Shown here piece after piece: positions 6,444 to 13,366 of a DNA stretch of 17,603 bases; the first letter of the stretch is position 1; each line of letters begins with the position of its first letter. The notes under the pieces were generated by a model that saw only the letters and a list, made by a program, of their open reading frames with translations, was not told the origin of the DNA and did not search any database. The DNA comes from Synergistaceae bacterium (GTDB lineage Bacteria > Synergistota > Synergistia > Synergistales > Synergistaceae), in NCBI GenBank assembly GCA_031264605.1, contig JAISDQ010000194.1, positions 1 through 17,603 of the forward strand, written 5' to 3'. The position numbers and the translations under genes are program-made.

Positions 6444-7081
6444 TACAGCCCGGCCGATTCGAGGTACGATTTCACGGCGCCCGGTTTGTCGATAGCGTCA
6501 ATCCTGCGCAGCAGTCCGGATTTTTCGTAATACTCGATAAGAGGCGCGGTATCCTTGTGATATACCGACAGCCTGCGCCTTATCACTTCTTCCCTGTCGT
6601 CATCGCGCTGCTCCACCGGCCCGCGGCAGACGTCGCAAACCCCGTCGGCCTCTGTAGGTTTTCCGGTGACGTGAAATATCTCGCCGCATGAGGAACATAC
6701 CCTGCGCCCGCAGAGACGTTCCACCACCGTCTCGTCGGGCACTTCGAGCAGTATCGCGGCATCGATGGACACGGACATTTCTTTCATCAATTCGTCCAAA
6801 GCCTCGGCCTGCGCCACGGTTCTGGGAAATCCGTCGAGCATGAATCCGCCGGCGGGGCATTTCGCCAGCCGTTCGCGCATCATTTCGATTATCAGGCTGT
6901 CGGGCACGAGCGAACCGGAGTCCATGAACTCCTTCGCCTTGAGGCCGAGGGGCGAACCGGCGCGAACGTTCTCCCTCAATATATCGCCCGTCGAAATGTG
7001 ATCGACGGGAAATCTCAATTTTACGGCGGCCGCCTGAGTCCCTTTGCCGGCGCCCGGAGGACCGATCAGTATTATTCTCAT
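6443..7081 (-). CDS. adk: Adenylate kinase, zinc-type LID
   Basis: Adenylate kinase interconverts ATP + AMP and 2 ADP in the cytosol. The 212-residue product has the P-loop GPPGAGKGT at residues 7-15, the AMP-binding region (STGDILRENV), DGFPRT near 83-88, and a long LID domain. The LID contains C129-x2-C132 and C149-x2-C152, the zinc-binding form found in Gram-positives and some others, followed by the conserved RDDD. ATG at 7081 lacks a purine-rich SD: the 10 nt after the secY stop read AAAAAAGAAA. Its TAA shares one base with the map ATG (TAATG). The secY-adk-map order is common in Firmicutes. Confidence 0.97.
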   Translation of the reverse strand: MRIILIGPPGAGKGTQAAAVKLRFPVDHISTGDILRENVRAGSPLGLKAKEFMDSGSLVPDSLIIEMMRERLAKCPAGGFMLDGFPRTVAQAEALDELMKEMSVSIDAAILLEVPDETVVERLCGRRVCSSCGEIFHVTGKPTEADGVCDVCRGPVEQRDDDREEVIRRRLSVYHKDTAPLIEYYEKSGLLRRIDAIDKPGAVKSYLESAGL

Positions 7082-7091
7082 TTTCTTTTTT

Positions 7092-8390
7092 TCACAGCAG
7101 TCTGCCGCTCTTGCGCTGACGTTTCACGATTCCCTCGAAATGCCTCGCCAGGAGCTGGCTTTCTATCTGCTGAACAGTGTCGAGCGCGACTCCCACGACG
7201 ATGATTATCGCGGTCCCGCCGAAAGCGAGCGTCTCAACCTTGATAACCTGCGAAATGAGGTTCGGGATGAGTTGAATCACCGAAAGCGCCAACGCTCCGC
7301 AGAGCGTGATCCTGTTCATCACTTTGACGATGTAATCGGCCGTCTGCCGTCCGGGCCGATACCCCGACACCGCTCCTCCGTGGTCTTTCATGTTGCCCGC
7401 CCATTCGCCGGGATTTATCGCGATTTCCTTGTAGAAGTACGAAAAAGCTATTATCAGAAGGACTTCAATGACCATGTAAACGGCGTGATCGGGAGAGAAT
7501 ACCTTCCTGAAAGCGTCGGCCACCGTCGAGCCCTCGAAAAAACTGGCGATAGTGTAAGGGAACAGGAGTACCGACGTCGCGAAAATTATGGGGATGACCC
7601 CGCCCGGGTTTATCGGAAGAGGTATGAAAGTGTTCCTGCCTTCGTACACCTTGTTCCCCACCTGGCGTTTCGCGTACTGCACGGGCAGCCTGCGTTTACC
7701 CTCCTGAAGGTAGATACATCCGACGATAACCGCCATTACGACGGCAACCGCCGCTATAACCGCGACGATGTTGAACTGCACGCTGATGACGCGCCCGGCC
7801 GTGTCGATCACGGTTCTGGGCAGCCGGGCGACTATACCGGCGTATATCAGCATGGAAGTCCCGTTGCCTATGCCATGGTCCGACATGACCTCGCCGAGCC
7901 ACATGACCACGACAGCGCCGGTGGTGACCGTCGATACGGCCAGGAGCCACTCGAAATATCCGCCCGTAAAAACGTTGAGATTCCGAAGCCACGCGATCAA
8001 ACCTACCGCCTGGACGAGAGCGAAAAATATCGTCGCTATGCGGGTATACTGAGTTATTTTCTTGCGTCCCTCGCCCTTCTCGTCCTTCTGCATTTTGGCG
8101 AGCGCCGGGAACGCTCCGGTAAGGAGCTGCATCACTATGCTCGAGTTGATGTAAGGCCCGACTCCCAAGGCGAATATCCCGAACCGGCTCAGCGCGCCGC
8201 CCGTGAGGAGGTTCAGGAAACCCAGCATCCCCTGCTCGCGGGAGGCGAAAAACCTGCTCATCTCGGCGGCGTTTATGCCCGGCGTCGGTATATACGCGCC
8301 GAGCCTGAATATGAATAGGGCGCCGATTACAAACAGTATCCGTCTTTTCAGGTCGGGAAGACGAAACGCGTCGCGGAACCCTTCTATCAC
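7092..8390 (-). CDS. secY: Preprotein translocase subunit SecY
   Basis: SecY is the channel subunit of the SecYEG translocon in the cytoplasmic membrane. The 432-residue product shows the expected ten hydrophobic segments, starting near residues 18-36. It has the plug region (TGGALSRFGIFALGVGPYIN, residues ~63-82), the cytosolic loop with QYAKRQVGNK, and the C5 loop ending GRQTADYI. The length is normal. The start is GTG at 8390, with SD AGAGGTGA about 7 nt upstream; it is one nucleotide after the rplO stop (TAGCGTG), which suggests coupling. adk follows after 10 nt in an A-rich spacer. The antisense strand has a long open frame, which I treat as a shadow. Confidence 0.97.
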   Translation of the reverse strand: MIEGFRDAFRLPDLKRRILFVIGALFIFRLGAYIPTPGINAAEMSRFFASREQGMLGFLNLLTGGALSRFGIFALGVGPYINSSIVMQLLTGAFPALAKMQKDEKGEGRKKITQYTRIATIFFALVQAVGLIAWLRNLNVFTGGYFEWLLAVSTVTTGAVVVMWLGEVMSDHGIGNGTSMLIYAGIVARLPRTVIDTAGRVISVQFNIVAVIAAVAVVMAVIVGCIYLQEGKRRLPVQYAKRQVGNKVYEGRNTFIPLPINPGGVIPIIFATSVLLFPYTIASFFEGSTVADAFRKVFSPDHAVYMVIEVLLIIAFSYFYKEIAINPGEWAGNMKDHGGAVSGYRPGRQTADYIVKVMNRITLCGALALSVIQLIPNLISQVIKVETLAFGGTAIIIVVGVALDTVQQIESQLLARHFEGIVKRQRKSGRLL

Positions 8391-8391
8391 G

Positions 8392-8835
8392 CTATATCAC
8401 CTCTCGCTTTCCGCCCGTCGCCTCTATCTTGCTCGCGGCAGAGGCGCTGAAAGCGTGCGCTATTACGGTAAAACTCTTGGTCAGTTCCCCGTCCCCGAGT
8501 ATCTTCACCGGAAATTTGCCGGAAATGAGTCCGTGATCCTTCAATTCTTCGACGGTTATGGTCATCCCGGCGTTGAATTTTCTTTCAAGTTCCTTCACGT
8601 TCACGGTCTCGAAATTGCGCGCGAAACGGAAATTGCTGAACCCCCTCTTGGGAATTCGTCTCGAAAGGGGCATCTGCCCTCCTTCGAAATACGGGGACAC
8701 GCTTCTTCCGGCTCTCGCTTTTTGTCCTTTATGTCCTTTTCCGGCCGTTTTGCCGGTACCGCTGCCAACGCCCATTCCGAGGCGTTTCGATTTGCGGTTC
8801 GAACCCGGTGCCGGGGACAATTCATGAAGTTTCAT
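8392..8835 (-). CDS. rplO: 50S ribosomal protein L15
   Basis: L15 is a late 50S assembly protein with a long glycine-rich basic N-terminus that threads through 23S rRNA. The 147-residue product begins MKLHELSPAPGSNRKSKR and continues with the GSGTGKTAGKGHKGQKAR segment and the folded C-terminal domain. Start choice: ATG at 8841 has the AAGGTG motif only 1 nt away; ATG at 8835 has it at 7 nt and matches the usual MKLHEL start, so I use 8835. The TAG stop is one nucleotide before the secY GTG, and the AGAGGTGA near its end serves as the secY SD. Confidence 0.95.
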   Translation of the reverse strand: MKLHELSPAPGSNRKSKRLGMGVGSGTGKTAGKGHKGQKARAGRSVSPYFEGGQMPLSRRIPKRGFSNFRFARNFETVNVKELERKFNAGMTITVEELKDHGLISGKFPVKILGDGELTKSFTVIAHAFSASAASKIEATGGKREVI

Positions 8836-8849
8836 GTCCATTCACCTTC

Positions 8850-9032
8850 CTACTCGCTCTGCGTACACTCGACCAGATGAATGACGCTGTTTATCATGCC
8901 GCGAACCTGCGGCGTATCGTCGTGCAGAACAGTTTCGCCCAGACGGTGGAGGCCGAGGGCTTTTATGGTCCGGGCTTGAATGTCGGGACGGCCGATCGCG
9001 CTCTTTTTCCAGGTTACCTTCAGTTTAGACAT
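8850..9032 (-). CDS. rpmD: 50S ribosomal protein L30
   Basis: L30 is a small 50S protein absent from some bacterial lineages, so its presence is mildly informative. The 60-residue product starts MSKLKVTWKKSAIGRP and has the family pattern TIKALGLHRLGETVLHDD with QVRGMINSVIHLVE, at normal length. ATG at 9032 has SD AGGAGG at 9 nt. The gene lies between rpsE and rplO as usual. The TAG stop is 14 nt before the preferred rplO start. Confidence 0.94.
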   Translation of the reverse strand: MSKLKVTWKKSAIGRPDIQARTIKALGLHRLGETVLHDDTPQVRGMINSVIHLVECTQSE

Positions 9033-9045
9033 ACGATGAATCCTC

Positions 9046-9570
9046 CTAAGCCGACGCGAGCGAATCGCGCCCGCGGAGCCTGCGTACTTCCTCGGCGGTT
9101 CTGAGCCCGCGAACGGCTTCGAAAGTGGCGTGCGCGACGTTTATGGGATTCGACGTGCGGCCGATGACTTTCGTGAGAACGTCCTTCACCCCGCCCAGCT
9201 CCATTATGGCCCTTACAACCGCTCCGGCTATGACGCCGGTTCCCGGCGCGGCCGGACGGATCAGCACTTCGGCCGCTCCGAACTTGCCTTGAATGGGGTG
9301 AGGAATGGTGTTGCCGTTTTTTTTGAGATCTATCATGTTTTTCTTGGCGTGGTCGATGCCCTTGCGAACCGCGTCGGAGATTTCACGGGCTTTGCCCATT
9401 CCGATGCCGACCTGTTCCACGCCGTCGCCAACCACCACGAGAACCGAAAAACGAAAGCGTTTCCCGCCCTTGACGACCTTGCTCACCCTGTTGATGGACA
9501 CCACCCGCTCCGCGAGTTCCATGCCCCTTGCACTGTAATTTTTACTCTGAGGTTCTTTCTGGGTTGCCAA
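9046..9570 (-). CDS. rpsE: 30S ribosomal protein S5
   Basis: S5 is a decoding-fidelity protein of the 30S body and part of the mRNA entry channel. The 174-residue product has the N-terminal dsRBD-like domain (VSINRVSKVVKGGKRFRFSV, near residues 24-43), the glycine-rich loop and the C-terminal domain with APGTGVIAGAVVRAIMELGG and SNPINVAHATFEA. Start choice: TTG at 9570, with a near-perfect SD at 6 nt. The next ATG at 9522 has no convincing SD and would cut 16 residues. The TAG stop joins the SD of rpmD (TAGGAGG). Confidence 0.95.
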   Translation of the reverse strand: MATQKEPQSKNYSARGMELAERVVSINRVSKVVKGGKRFRFSVLVVVGDGVEQVGIGMGKAREISDAVRKGIDHAKKNMIDLKKNGNTIPHPIQGKFGAAEVLIRPAAPGTGVIAGAVVRAIMELGGVKDVLTKVIGRTSNPINVAHATFEAVRGLRTAEEVRRLRGRDSLASA

Positions 9571-9576
9571 ACTCTT

Positions 9577-9584
9577 CCCTCCCT
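9577..9584 (-). promoter_or_regulatory. Ribosome binding site that fixes the TTG start of rpsE
   Basis: AGGGAGGG lies 6 nt before the TTG at 9570 and overlaps the rplR TAG stop. No comparable SD precedes the next in-frame ATG (9522), so the site decides for the TTG start. Confidence 0.75.
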
Positions 9585-9951
9585 AGAATTTAAGGCCGGC
9601 TTCGCGCGCAGCGTTGGCGAGCGCCTTCACGCGACCCTGAAAGATATGGCCGCCCCTGTCAAACACAACCGTCGTGATGCCTTTCGCCATCGCGCGTTCG
9701 GCGACTAGCCGTCCCACCGCCTTCGCCGCGTCCTGATCCGCCCCGTTTTTGAGCGAGTCCGAAAGCGACTTGTCGAGCGTGGAGGCCGAAGCGAGCGTAT
9801 TTCCGGCTTCGTCGTCTATTACCTGCGCGTAAATATGTTTCAGACTGCGAAACACCGACAGCCTCGGGACGGACGGATTGCCGGCGACGCGCTTGCGCAG
9901 GCGGCGATGACGAAAAATCCGCATTTCGCTGCGGCTGCGACTTTTAATCAT
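9583..9951 (-). CDS. rplR: 50S ribosomal protein L18
   Basis: L18 binds 5S rRNA and helps place it in the central protuberance with L5. The 122-residue product starts MIKSRSRSEMRIFRHRRLRK and carries GNPSVPRLSVFRSLKHIYAQVID, split at residue ~35, the conserved segment VVFDRGGHIFQGRVKALA and the end AAREAGLKF. The length is typical. ATG at 9951 has an AGGTGA-type SD (GAGGTGATTTGAG before ATG). It ends in TAG overlapping the SD of rpsE. Confidence 0.95.
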   Translation of the reverse strand: MIKSRSRSEMRIFRHRRLRKRVAGNPSVPRLSVFRSLKHIYAQVIDDEAGNTLASASTLDKSLSDSLKNGADQDAAKAVGRLVAERAMAKGITTVVFDRGGHIFQGRVKALANAAREAGLKF

Positions 9952-9969
9952 CTCAAATCACCTCGCGAT

Positions 9970-10509
9970 TTATTTGCCGCCGGTCTTGCCGGCTTTGCGA
10001 ATGACATATTCATCCGCGTAACGTATGCCCTTGCCCTTATAAGGCTCCGGCGGCCTGTATGCCCTGATGTCGGCGGCGGTCTGCCCCACGAGCTGTTTGT
10101 CGATGCCTCTCACGATTATCTTCGTGGGGCCGTCGACGGCAAGTTCTATGCCCTCCGGGGGGCTCACTTCCACGGGATGCGAAAAACCCAGCGCCAAAAC
10201 GAGATTTTTGCCCTGCATCTGCGCTCTGTATCCCACGCCGATTATCTCGAGCACGCGCTCGAATCCCTGGGAAACGCCGATGACCATGTTGTTCAGGATA
10301 GCTCTCGTCATTCCGTGCGCGGCGCGGTCGCGTTTTTCGTCCGCGGCGCGGGAGACATGTATCTGTCCGTCCCCGATATCCACCGATATGAACGGCAGAA
10401 CACCGAATTTCAAGGCTCCTTTGGCTCCCTTTATCATTACCTCTTTGTCCTCTATCTTAACGTCGACGCCTTTGGGCACCTGTATGGGCTTGCGTCCGAT
10501 TCGAGACAT
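9970..10509 (-). CDS. rplF: 50S ribosomal protein L6
   Basis: L6 sits near the GTPase-associated region of the 50S subunit and is required for late assembly. The 179-residue product begins MSRIGRKPIQVPKGVDV, has the duplicated L6 fold, and ends with the signature PPEPYKGKGIRYADE, then a KAGKTGGK tail. The mid-protein block LEIIGVGYRAQMQGKNLVL is intact. ATG at 10509 has SD GGGAGG at 7 nt, joined to the rpsH stop. rplR follows after 18 nt. Confidence 0.96.
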   Translation of the reverse strand: MSRIGRKPIQVPKGVDVKIEDKEVMIKGAKGALKFGVLPFISVDIGDGQIHVSRAADEKRDRAAHGMTRAILNNMVIGVSQGFERVLEIIGVGYRAQMQGKNLVLALGFSHPVEVSPPEGIELAVDGPTKIIVRGIDKQLVGQTAADIRAYRPPEPYKGKGIRYADEYVIRKAGKTGGK

Positions 10510-10521
10510 ATCTATACCTCC

Positions 10522-10926
10522 CTACCAGACATAGCACATAACTTCGCCGCCGAGTCCGCGTTTTCTCGCCTCCGCGTCCGTCATGAGCCCGCTCGACGTG
10601 GAAATGAGGGCTACACCCAGACCGCCCATCACTTTGGGCACGTCTTCGCTGTGTACGTAAATGCGGCGCCCCGGTTTGCTGATGCGCCGGATGCCCTGAA
10701 TTACCTTCTCGCGCCCCAAGCCGTAATTCATGTATATCCTGAGGGTGGGCGCGGGAAGTTTGGGATCCGTTATCGTCTTATAATTCCGAATATACCCCTC
10801 GTCTTTGAGAATGCGGGCTATCTCGAGGCGGAGCCTGCTCATCGGCATATCGACCATCTCGTGACTGACCGTATTCGCGTTACGAATACGAGTGAGCATA
10901 TCCGATACGGGATCTGTGACATGCAT
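10522..10926 (-). CDS. rpsH: 30S ribosomal protein S8
   Basis: S8 binds 16S rRNA helix 21 early in assembly and is the spc operon repressor in E. coli. The 134-residue product starts MHVTDPVSDMLTRIRNAN, carries KPGRRIYVHSEDVPKVMGG and the C-terminal ISTSSGLMTDAEARKRGLGG motif with EVMCYVW, as expected. Length is normal. ATG at 10926 has SD GGGAG at 8 nt. I cannot identify an S8-binding mimic upstream by eye; the spacing between L24 and L5 is only 16 nt. The TAG stop merges with the rplF SD. Confidence 0.96.
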   Translation of the reverse strand: MHVTDPVSDMLTRIRNANTVSHEMVDMPMSRLRLEIARILKDEGYIRNYKTITDPKLPAPTLRIYMNYGLGREKVIQGIRRISKPGRRIYVHSEDVPKVMGGLGVALISTSSGLMTDAEARKRGLGGEVMCYVW

Positions 10927-10948
10927 TCCCTTTCACTCCCTTCCCGCT

Positions 10949-11134
10949 CTACCAGCTCGACTTGACTACGCCGGGAATCTTTCCCTCGCGCGCCAGTCTT
11001 CTGAAGCAGCAGCGGCACATGTTGAACATCCGTATGTACCCGCGCGGACGGCCGCACAGCGGACAACGGTTATAACGCCTTACCTTGAACTTGGGCTCTC
11101 TCGCAGCCTTGTTTTCCAAACTCTTGCGCGCCAT
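10949..11134 (-). CDS. rpsN: 30S ribosomal protein S14, zinc-binding type Z
   Basis: S14 is a 30S head protein near S3 and S10. The 61-residue product is the short, zinc-dependent type: C24-x2-C27 and C40-x2-C43 form the ribbon (RCPLCGRPRG and FNMCRCCFRRLA). The ending GKIPGVVKSSW is typical. Start choice: the frame is open for 29 more codons upstream inside rplE, but ATG at 11134 has SD GGGAGG at 7-8 nt and gives the canonical MARKSLENK start. The gene lies between rplE and rpsH, as in almost all spc operons. Type Z genes are often named rpsZ or rpsN1; cysteine-free paralogues, if any, would be elsewhere. Confidence 0.96.
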   Translation of the reverse strand: MARKSLENKAAREPKFKVRRYNRCPLCGRPRGYIRMFNMCRCCFRRLAREGKIPGVVKSSW

Positions 11135-11147
11135 TTCAGATCCTCCC

Positions 11148-11690
11148 CTACCTTGTGAAAGGTATGCCCAGCTCCGACAAGAGAGCGTACGCTTCTTCGT
11201 CGGTCGCAGCGCTCGTGACAAAAGTTATGTTCATGCCGCGCTGGCGGATTACCTTGTCGTACTCTATCTCGGGGAAGAGAAGTTGTTCCCGCAGGCCGAG
11301 GTTGTAGTTCCCTCTCCCGTCGAAACTGCGTCTCGAAACCCCCTGAAAGTCCTTTATTCTCGGAAGCGCGGTGCTTATAAGCCGGTCGGCGAACTCCCAC
11401 ATCTTTGTCGACCTCAGCGTGACGCAGCAGGCGACCGGCATTCCCTCGCGGACTTTGAAACCCGCGACCGAACGCTTGGCCCTTTTCATCATCGGCCGCT
11501 GTCCGGTAATGAGTGACAATTCGTTAATCGACGCATCCATAAATTTCGTATCCGTCTTGGCTTCGTTTACCCCGATGTTCACCACAACCTTGACGAGATT
11601 GGGAATCTGCATCGGGCTCGAATAGGAGAAATGAGCCTTGAGACGCGGGGCCACCTCGTTTTTGTATTTTTCGAGGAGTCTTGGTGTCAT
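11148..11690 (-). CDS. rplE: 50S ribosomal protein L5
   Basis: L5 binds 5S rRNA with L18 and contacts P-site tRNA and S13 in the 30S head. The 180-residue product starts MTPRLLEKYKNEVAPRL and contains the family patterns IPNLVKVVVNIGV, ITGQRPMMKRAKRSVAGFKVREG and the C-terminal NITFVTSAATDEEAYALLSE, at normal length. The ATG at 11690 has GGAGG about 12 nt upstream, overlapping the rplX stop. rpsN follows after 13 nt, with its SD immediately after the L5 TAG. Confidence 0.96.
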   Translation of the reverse strand: MTPRLLEKYKNEVAPRLKAHFSYSSPMQIPNLVKVVVNIGVNEAKTDTKFMDASINELSLITGQRPMMKRAKRSVAGFKVREGMPVACCVTLRSTKMWEFADRLISTALPRIKDFQGVSRRSFDGRGNYNLGLREQLLFPEIEYDKVIRQRGMNITFVTSAATDEEAYALLSELGIPFTR

Positions 11691-11706
11691 CTTTCTCGTC
11701 TACCTC

Positions 11707-12033
11707 CTACGCCTTATCGACTATTTCGCCGCATTTTTTGCAGAGGCGAACTTTTTTCCCGCTATCGAGATAAGCCCTCGCGACCCGGGTCGGTTTGCCG
11801 CAGGTCGGACATACGAGCATGGCTTTCGCGGCGTTAACGGGAGCCTCCATTTTGACGAGGCCGCCGCGCGGATTTTTCTGCGTGGGACGCATGCTCTTCG
11901 TTATCATATTCACATTTTCCACGACAATAGTATCCTTCGAGACGTTGCGGCGAAGGATATTGCCCTCCTTGCCCTTGTCCTTCCCGGATATTATATATAC
12001 GCGGTCGCCTTTGCGAAGTCTCATTTTAGACAT
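11707..12033 (-). CDS. rplX: 50S ribosomal protein L24, zinc-ribbon form
   Basis: L24 is an assembly initiator of the 50S subunit near the tunnel exit. The 108-residue product has an N-terminal KOW domain (MRLRKGDRVYIISGKDKGKEG) and a C-terminal half with two CxxC pairs, VCPTCGKPTR and RLCKKCGEI. This is the zinc-ribbon version seen in many Firmicutes and related phyla; the E. coli protein has lost the cysteines. Start choice: ATG at 12033 has AGGAGG at 11 nt, whereas ATG at 12024 would be 20 nt away. The stop TAG overlaps the SD of rplE. Confidence 0.95.
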   Translation of the reverse strand: MSKMRLRKGDRVYIISGKDKGKEGNILRRNVSKDTIVVENVNMITKSMRPTQKNPRGGLVKMEAPVNAAKAMLVCPTCGKPTRVARAYLDSGKKVRLCKKCGEIVDKA

Positions 12034-12049
12034 AACGGAGACCGCCTCC

Positions 12050-12418
12050 TCAAACGACTTCCGGCGCGAGAGAGACTATTCGCATATATCTCTTCTCTCT
12101 CAGCTCGCGCGCCACAGGCCCGAAAATACGGGTTCCTCTGGGATCTCCGTTGTTATCTATGAGGACGGCCGCGTTATCGTCGAACCTGACGTAGGAGCCG
12201 TCTCTGCGGCGCACTTCTTTTTTGGTGCGCACGATTACGGCCTTTATAACGTCGCCCTTGCTGACGTTGCTGTTTGGAATCGCTTCCTTGACGGAAGCGA
12301 CGATCACGTCGCCGACCGACCCCACCTTGCGGAACGATCCCCCTCTCACCTGAATGCAGAGGATCTTTTTCGCGCCGGAATTGTCCGCGACGTTGAGAAC
12401 TGTGCGAAGCTGAATCAT
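12050..12418 (-). CDS. rplN: 50S ribosomal protein L14
   Basis: L14 lies at the subunit interface and forms bridges with 16S rRNA; it is also where the silencing factor RsfS binds in other bacteria. The 122-residue product starts MIQLRTVLNVADNSGAKKI and carries GDVIVASVKEAIPN, VIVRTKKEVRRRDGS and GTRIFGPVARELREK, all typical and at standard length. The ATG overlaps the rpsQ TGA by 4 nt. SD AGGAGG is 10 nt upstream inside rpsQ. The TGA stop runs into the rplX SD (TGAGGAGG). Confidence 0.96.
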   Translation of the reverse strand: MIQLRTVLNVADNSGAKKILCIQVRGGSFRKVGSVGDVIVASVKEAIPNSNVSKGDVIKAVIVRTKKEVRRRDGSYVRFDDNAAVLIDNNGDPRGTRIFGPVARELREKRYMRIVSLAPEVV

Positions 12419-12720
12419 TCTACGACATCCTCCTCGCCGGCTTCAACTCCCAAAACAGGGGCGCGCTCGATTATCTGGGAAACTTTCCACCTCTTGTGAC
12501 GGCTCAGGGGACGCGTTTCCTCGATTTGAATGCGGTCGCCGGGACGGCACTCGTTGTTTTCGTCGTGGGCCATATATTTCTTGACTCTCAAAACGGGTTT
12601 TCCGTACAAGGGATGCTTCGACATTCTGTCGATGCGGACCACTACGGTCTTGTCCATCTTGTCGCTCACTACTGTGCCCGTCCTGACTTTATGATGAGGA
12701 ATTTTTTCCTCCATCGTCAT
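12415..12720 (-). CDS. rpsQ: 30S ribosomal protein S17
   Basis: S17 is a primary 16S rRNA binder of the OB-fold family. The 101-residue product has the signature KVRTGTVVSDKMDKTVVVRI, then the KHPLYGKPV and CRPGDRIQIEETRPLSRHKRW blocks. The C-terminus carries a short acidic tail (EAGEEDVVE). Two ATGs compete: 12720, directly after the rpmC TAA with SD AAGGGGG at 3 nt, and 12714 with the same SD at 9 nt. The second has the better spacing and would give a 99-residue protein starting MEEKIPHHK. I list the longer form. The TGA overlaps the rplN ATG, and the Glu-Glu codons of the tail supply the rplN SD. Confidence 0.94.
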   Translation of the reverse strand: MTMEEKIPHHKVRTGTVVSDKMDKTVVVRIDRMSKHPLYGKPVLRVKKYMAHDENNECRPGDRIQIEETRPLSRHKRWKVSQIIERAPVLGVEAGEEDVVE

Positions 12721-12936
12721 TTACCCCCTTACTCCAGCCCGTTTTGCAGGGTTCTCCTTTTCCTGCAAAACAGTGAGAACCCTCGCGATTATACGTCGAA
12801 CTTCCTTGATGCGGCTCGTGTTTCCGAGTTGCCCTATGGCGTTCTGAAATCTGAGGTTGAACAATTCTTCCTTGAACTGACGGTATTTTTCGTGCAGTTC
12901 CTCGACAGTGAGTTCGCGAAGTGCCTTGGGATCCAT
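12721..12936 (-). CDS. rpmC: 50S ribosomal protein L29
   Basis: L29 sits at the tunnel exit beside L23 and helps dock SRP and trigger factor. The 71-residue product is a two-helix protein with the family pattern LRELTVEELHEKYRQFKEEL, then FNLRFQNAIGQLGNTSRIKE and VRRIIARVLTVLQEKE, with a short basic tail. The length is normal. ATG at 12936 follows the rplP TAA after one nucleotide; the nearest SD, GGGAG, is 12 nt upstream inside rplP, so reinitiation after rplP is likely. Its own TAA is immediately followed by the rpsQ ATG. Confidence 0.94.
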   Translation of the reverse strand: MDPKALRELTVEELHEKYRQFKEELFNLRFQNAIGQLGNTSRIKEVRRIIARVLTVLQEKENPAKRAGVRG

Positions 12937-12937
12937 A

Positions 12938-13357
12938 TTAAGCAGTCACTCCCTCTCTCGCGAGCATCTTGGTCTTTATCGGGAGCTTGAACGACGCCGT
13001 TCTGAAGGCGGCCGCCGCCACATCGCGCGGCACGCCCTCTATCTCGAACATCACGCGGCCTCTTTTCACGGCCGCCGTCCAAAACTCCACGTTCCCCTTC
13101 CCTTTGCCCATACGGGTATCCTGAGGTTTTTTGGTTGCCGGGCGGTCCGGGAATATTCGGATCCATATTTTGCCGCCCTTTTTCATCTTGCGGGATATGG
13201 CCACGCGGACGGCCTCTATCTGACGGGCGGTGATCCAGCCGTTTTCGAGAGCCTGCAGTCCGTACTCGCCGAAATCTATCTTCACCGCGCCCTTCGATAT
13301 TCCGCGCAGCGGCGTGAGATGAGGCTTGCGGTATTTAACTCTCTTCGGAGACAGCAT
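12938..13357 (-). CDS. rplP: 50S ribosomal protein L16
   Basis: L16 organises the A-site region of the 50S subunit and is added late in assembly. The 139-residue product starts MLSPKRVKYRKPH, contains FGEYGLQALENGWITARQIEA, split around residue 40, and the conserved arginine loop TRMGKGKGNVEFW near residue 85. The core is standard; the segment after residue 13 (LTPLRGISKGAVKI) differs from the usual RGRMRG motif but keeps length and charge. ATG at 13357; its SD is the AGGAGG inside the rpsC end, with a longish 12 nt spacer. The TAA stop is one nucleotide before the rpmC ATG (TAATATG), so the two are probably coupled. Confidence 0.95.
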   Translation of the reverse strand: MLSPKRVKYRKPHLTPLRGISKGAVKIDFGEYGLQALENGWITARQIEAVRVAISRKMKKGGKIWIRIFPDRPATKKPQDTRMGKGKGNVEFWTAAVKRGRVMFEIEGVPRDVAAAAFRTASFKLPIKTKMLAREGVTA

Positions 13358-13366
13358 AATATCGCG

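Noticed and set aside
7044..8318. 424-codon open frame on the plus strand opposite secY
   Set aside because: Its translation is rich in H, R, D and Y with no family resemblance. It mirrors secY codon use: rare TTA, CTA and TCA codons on the coding strand remove stops on the other. No SD or spacing supports it.
9835..10965. 376-codon plus-strand open frame opposite rplF, rplR and rpsH
   Set aside because: Crosses three certain genes and their junctions. Composition is that of an antisense frame.
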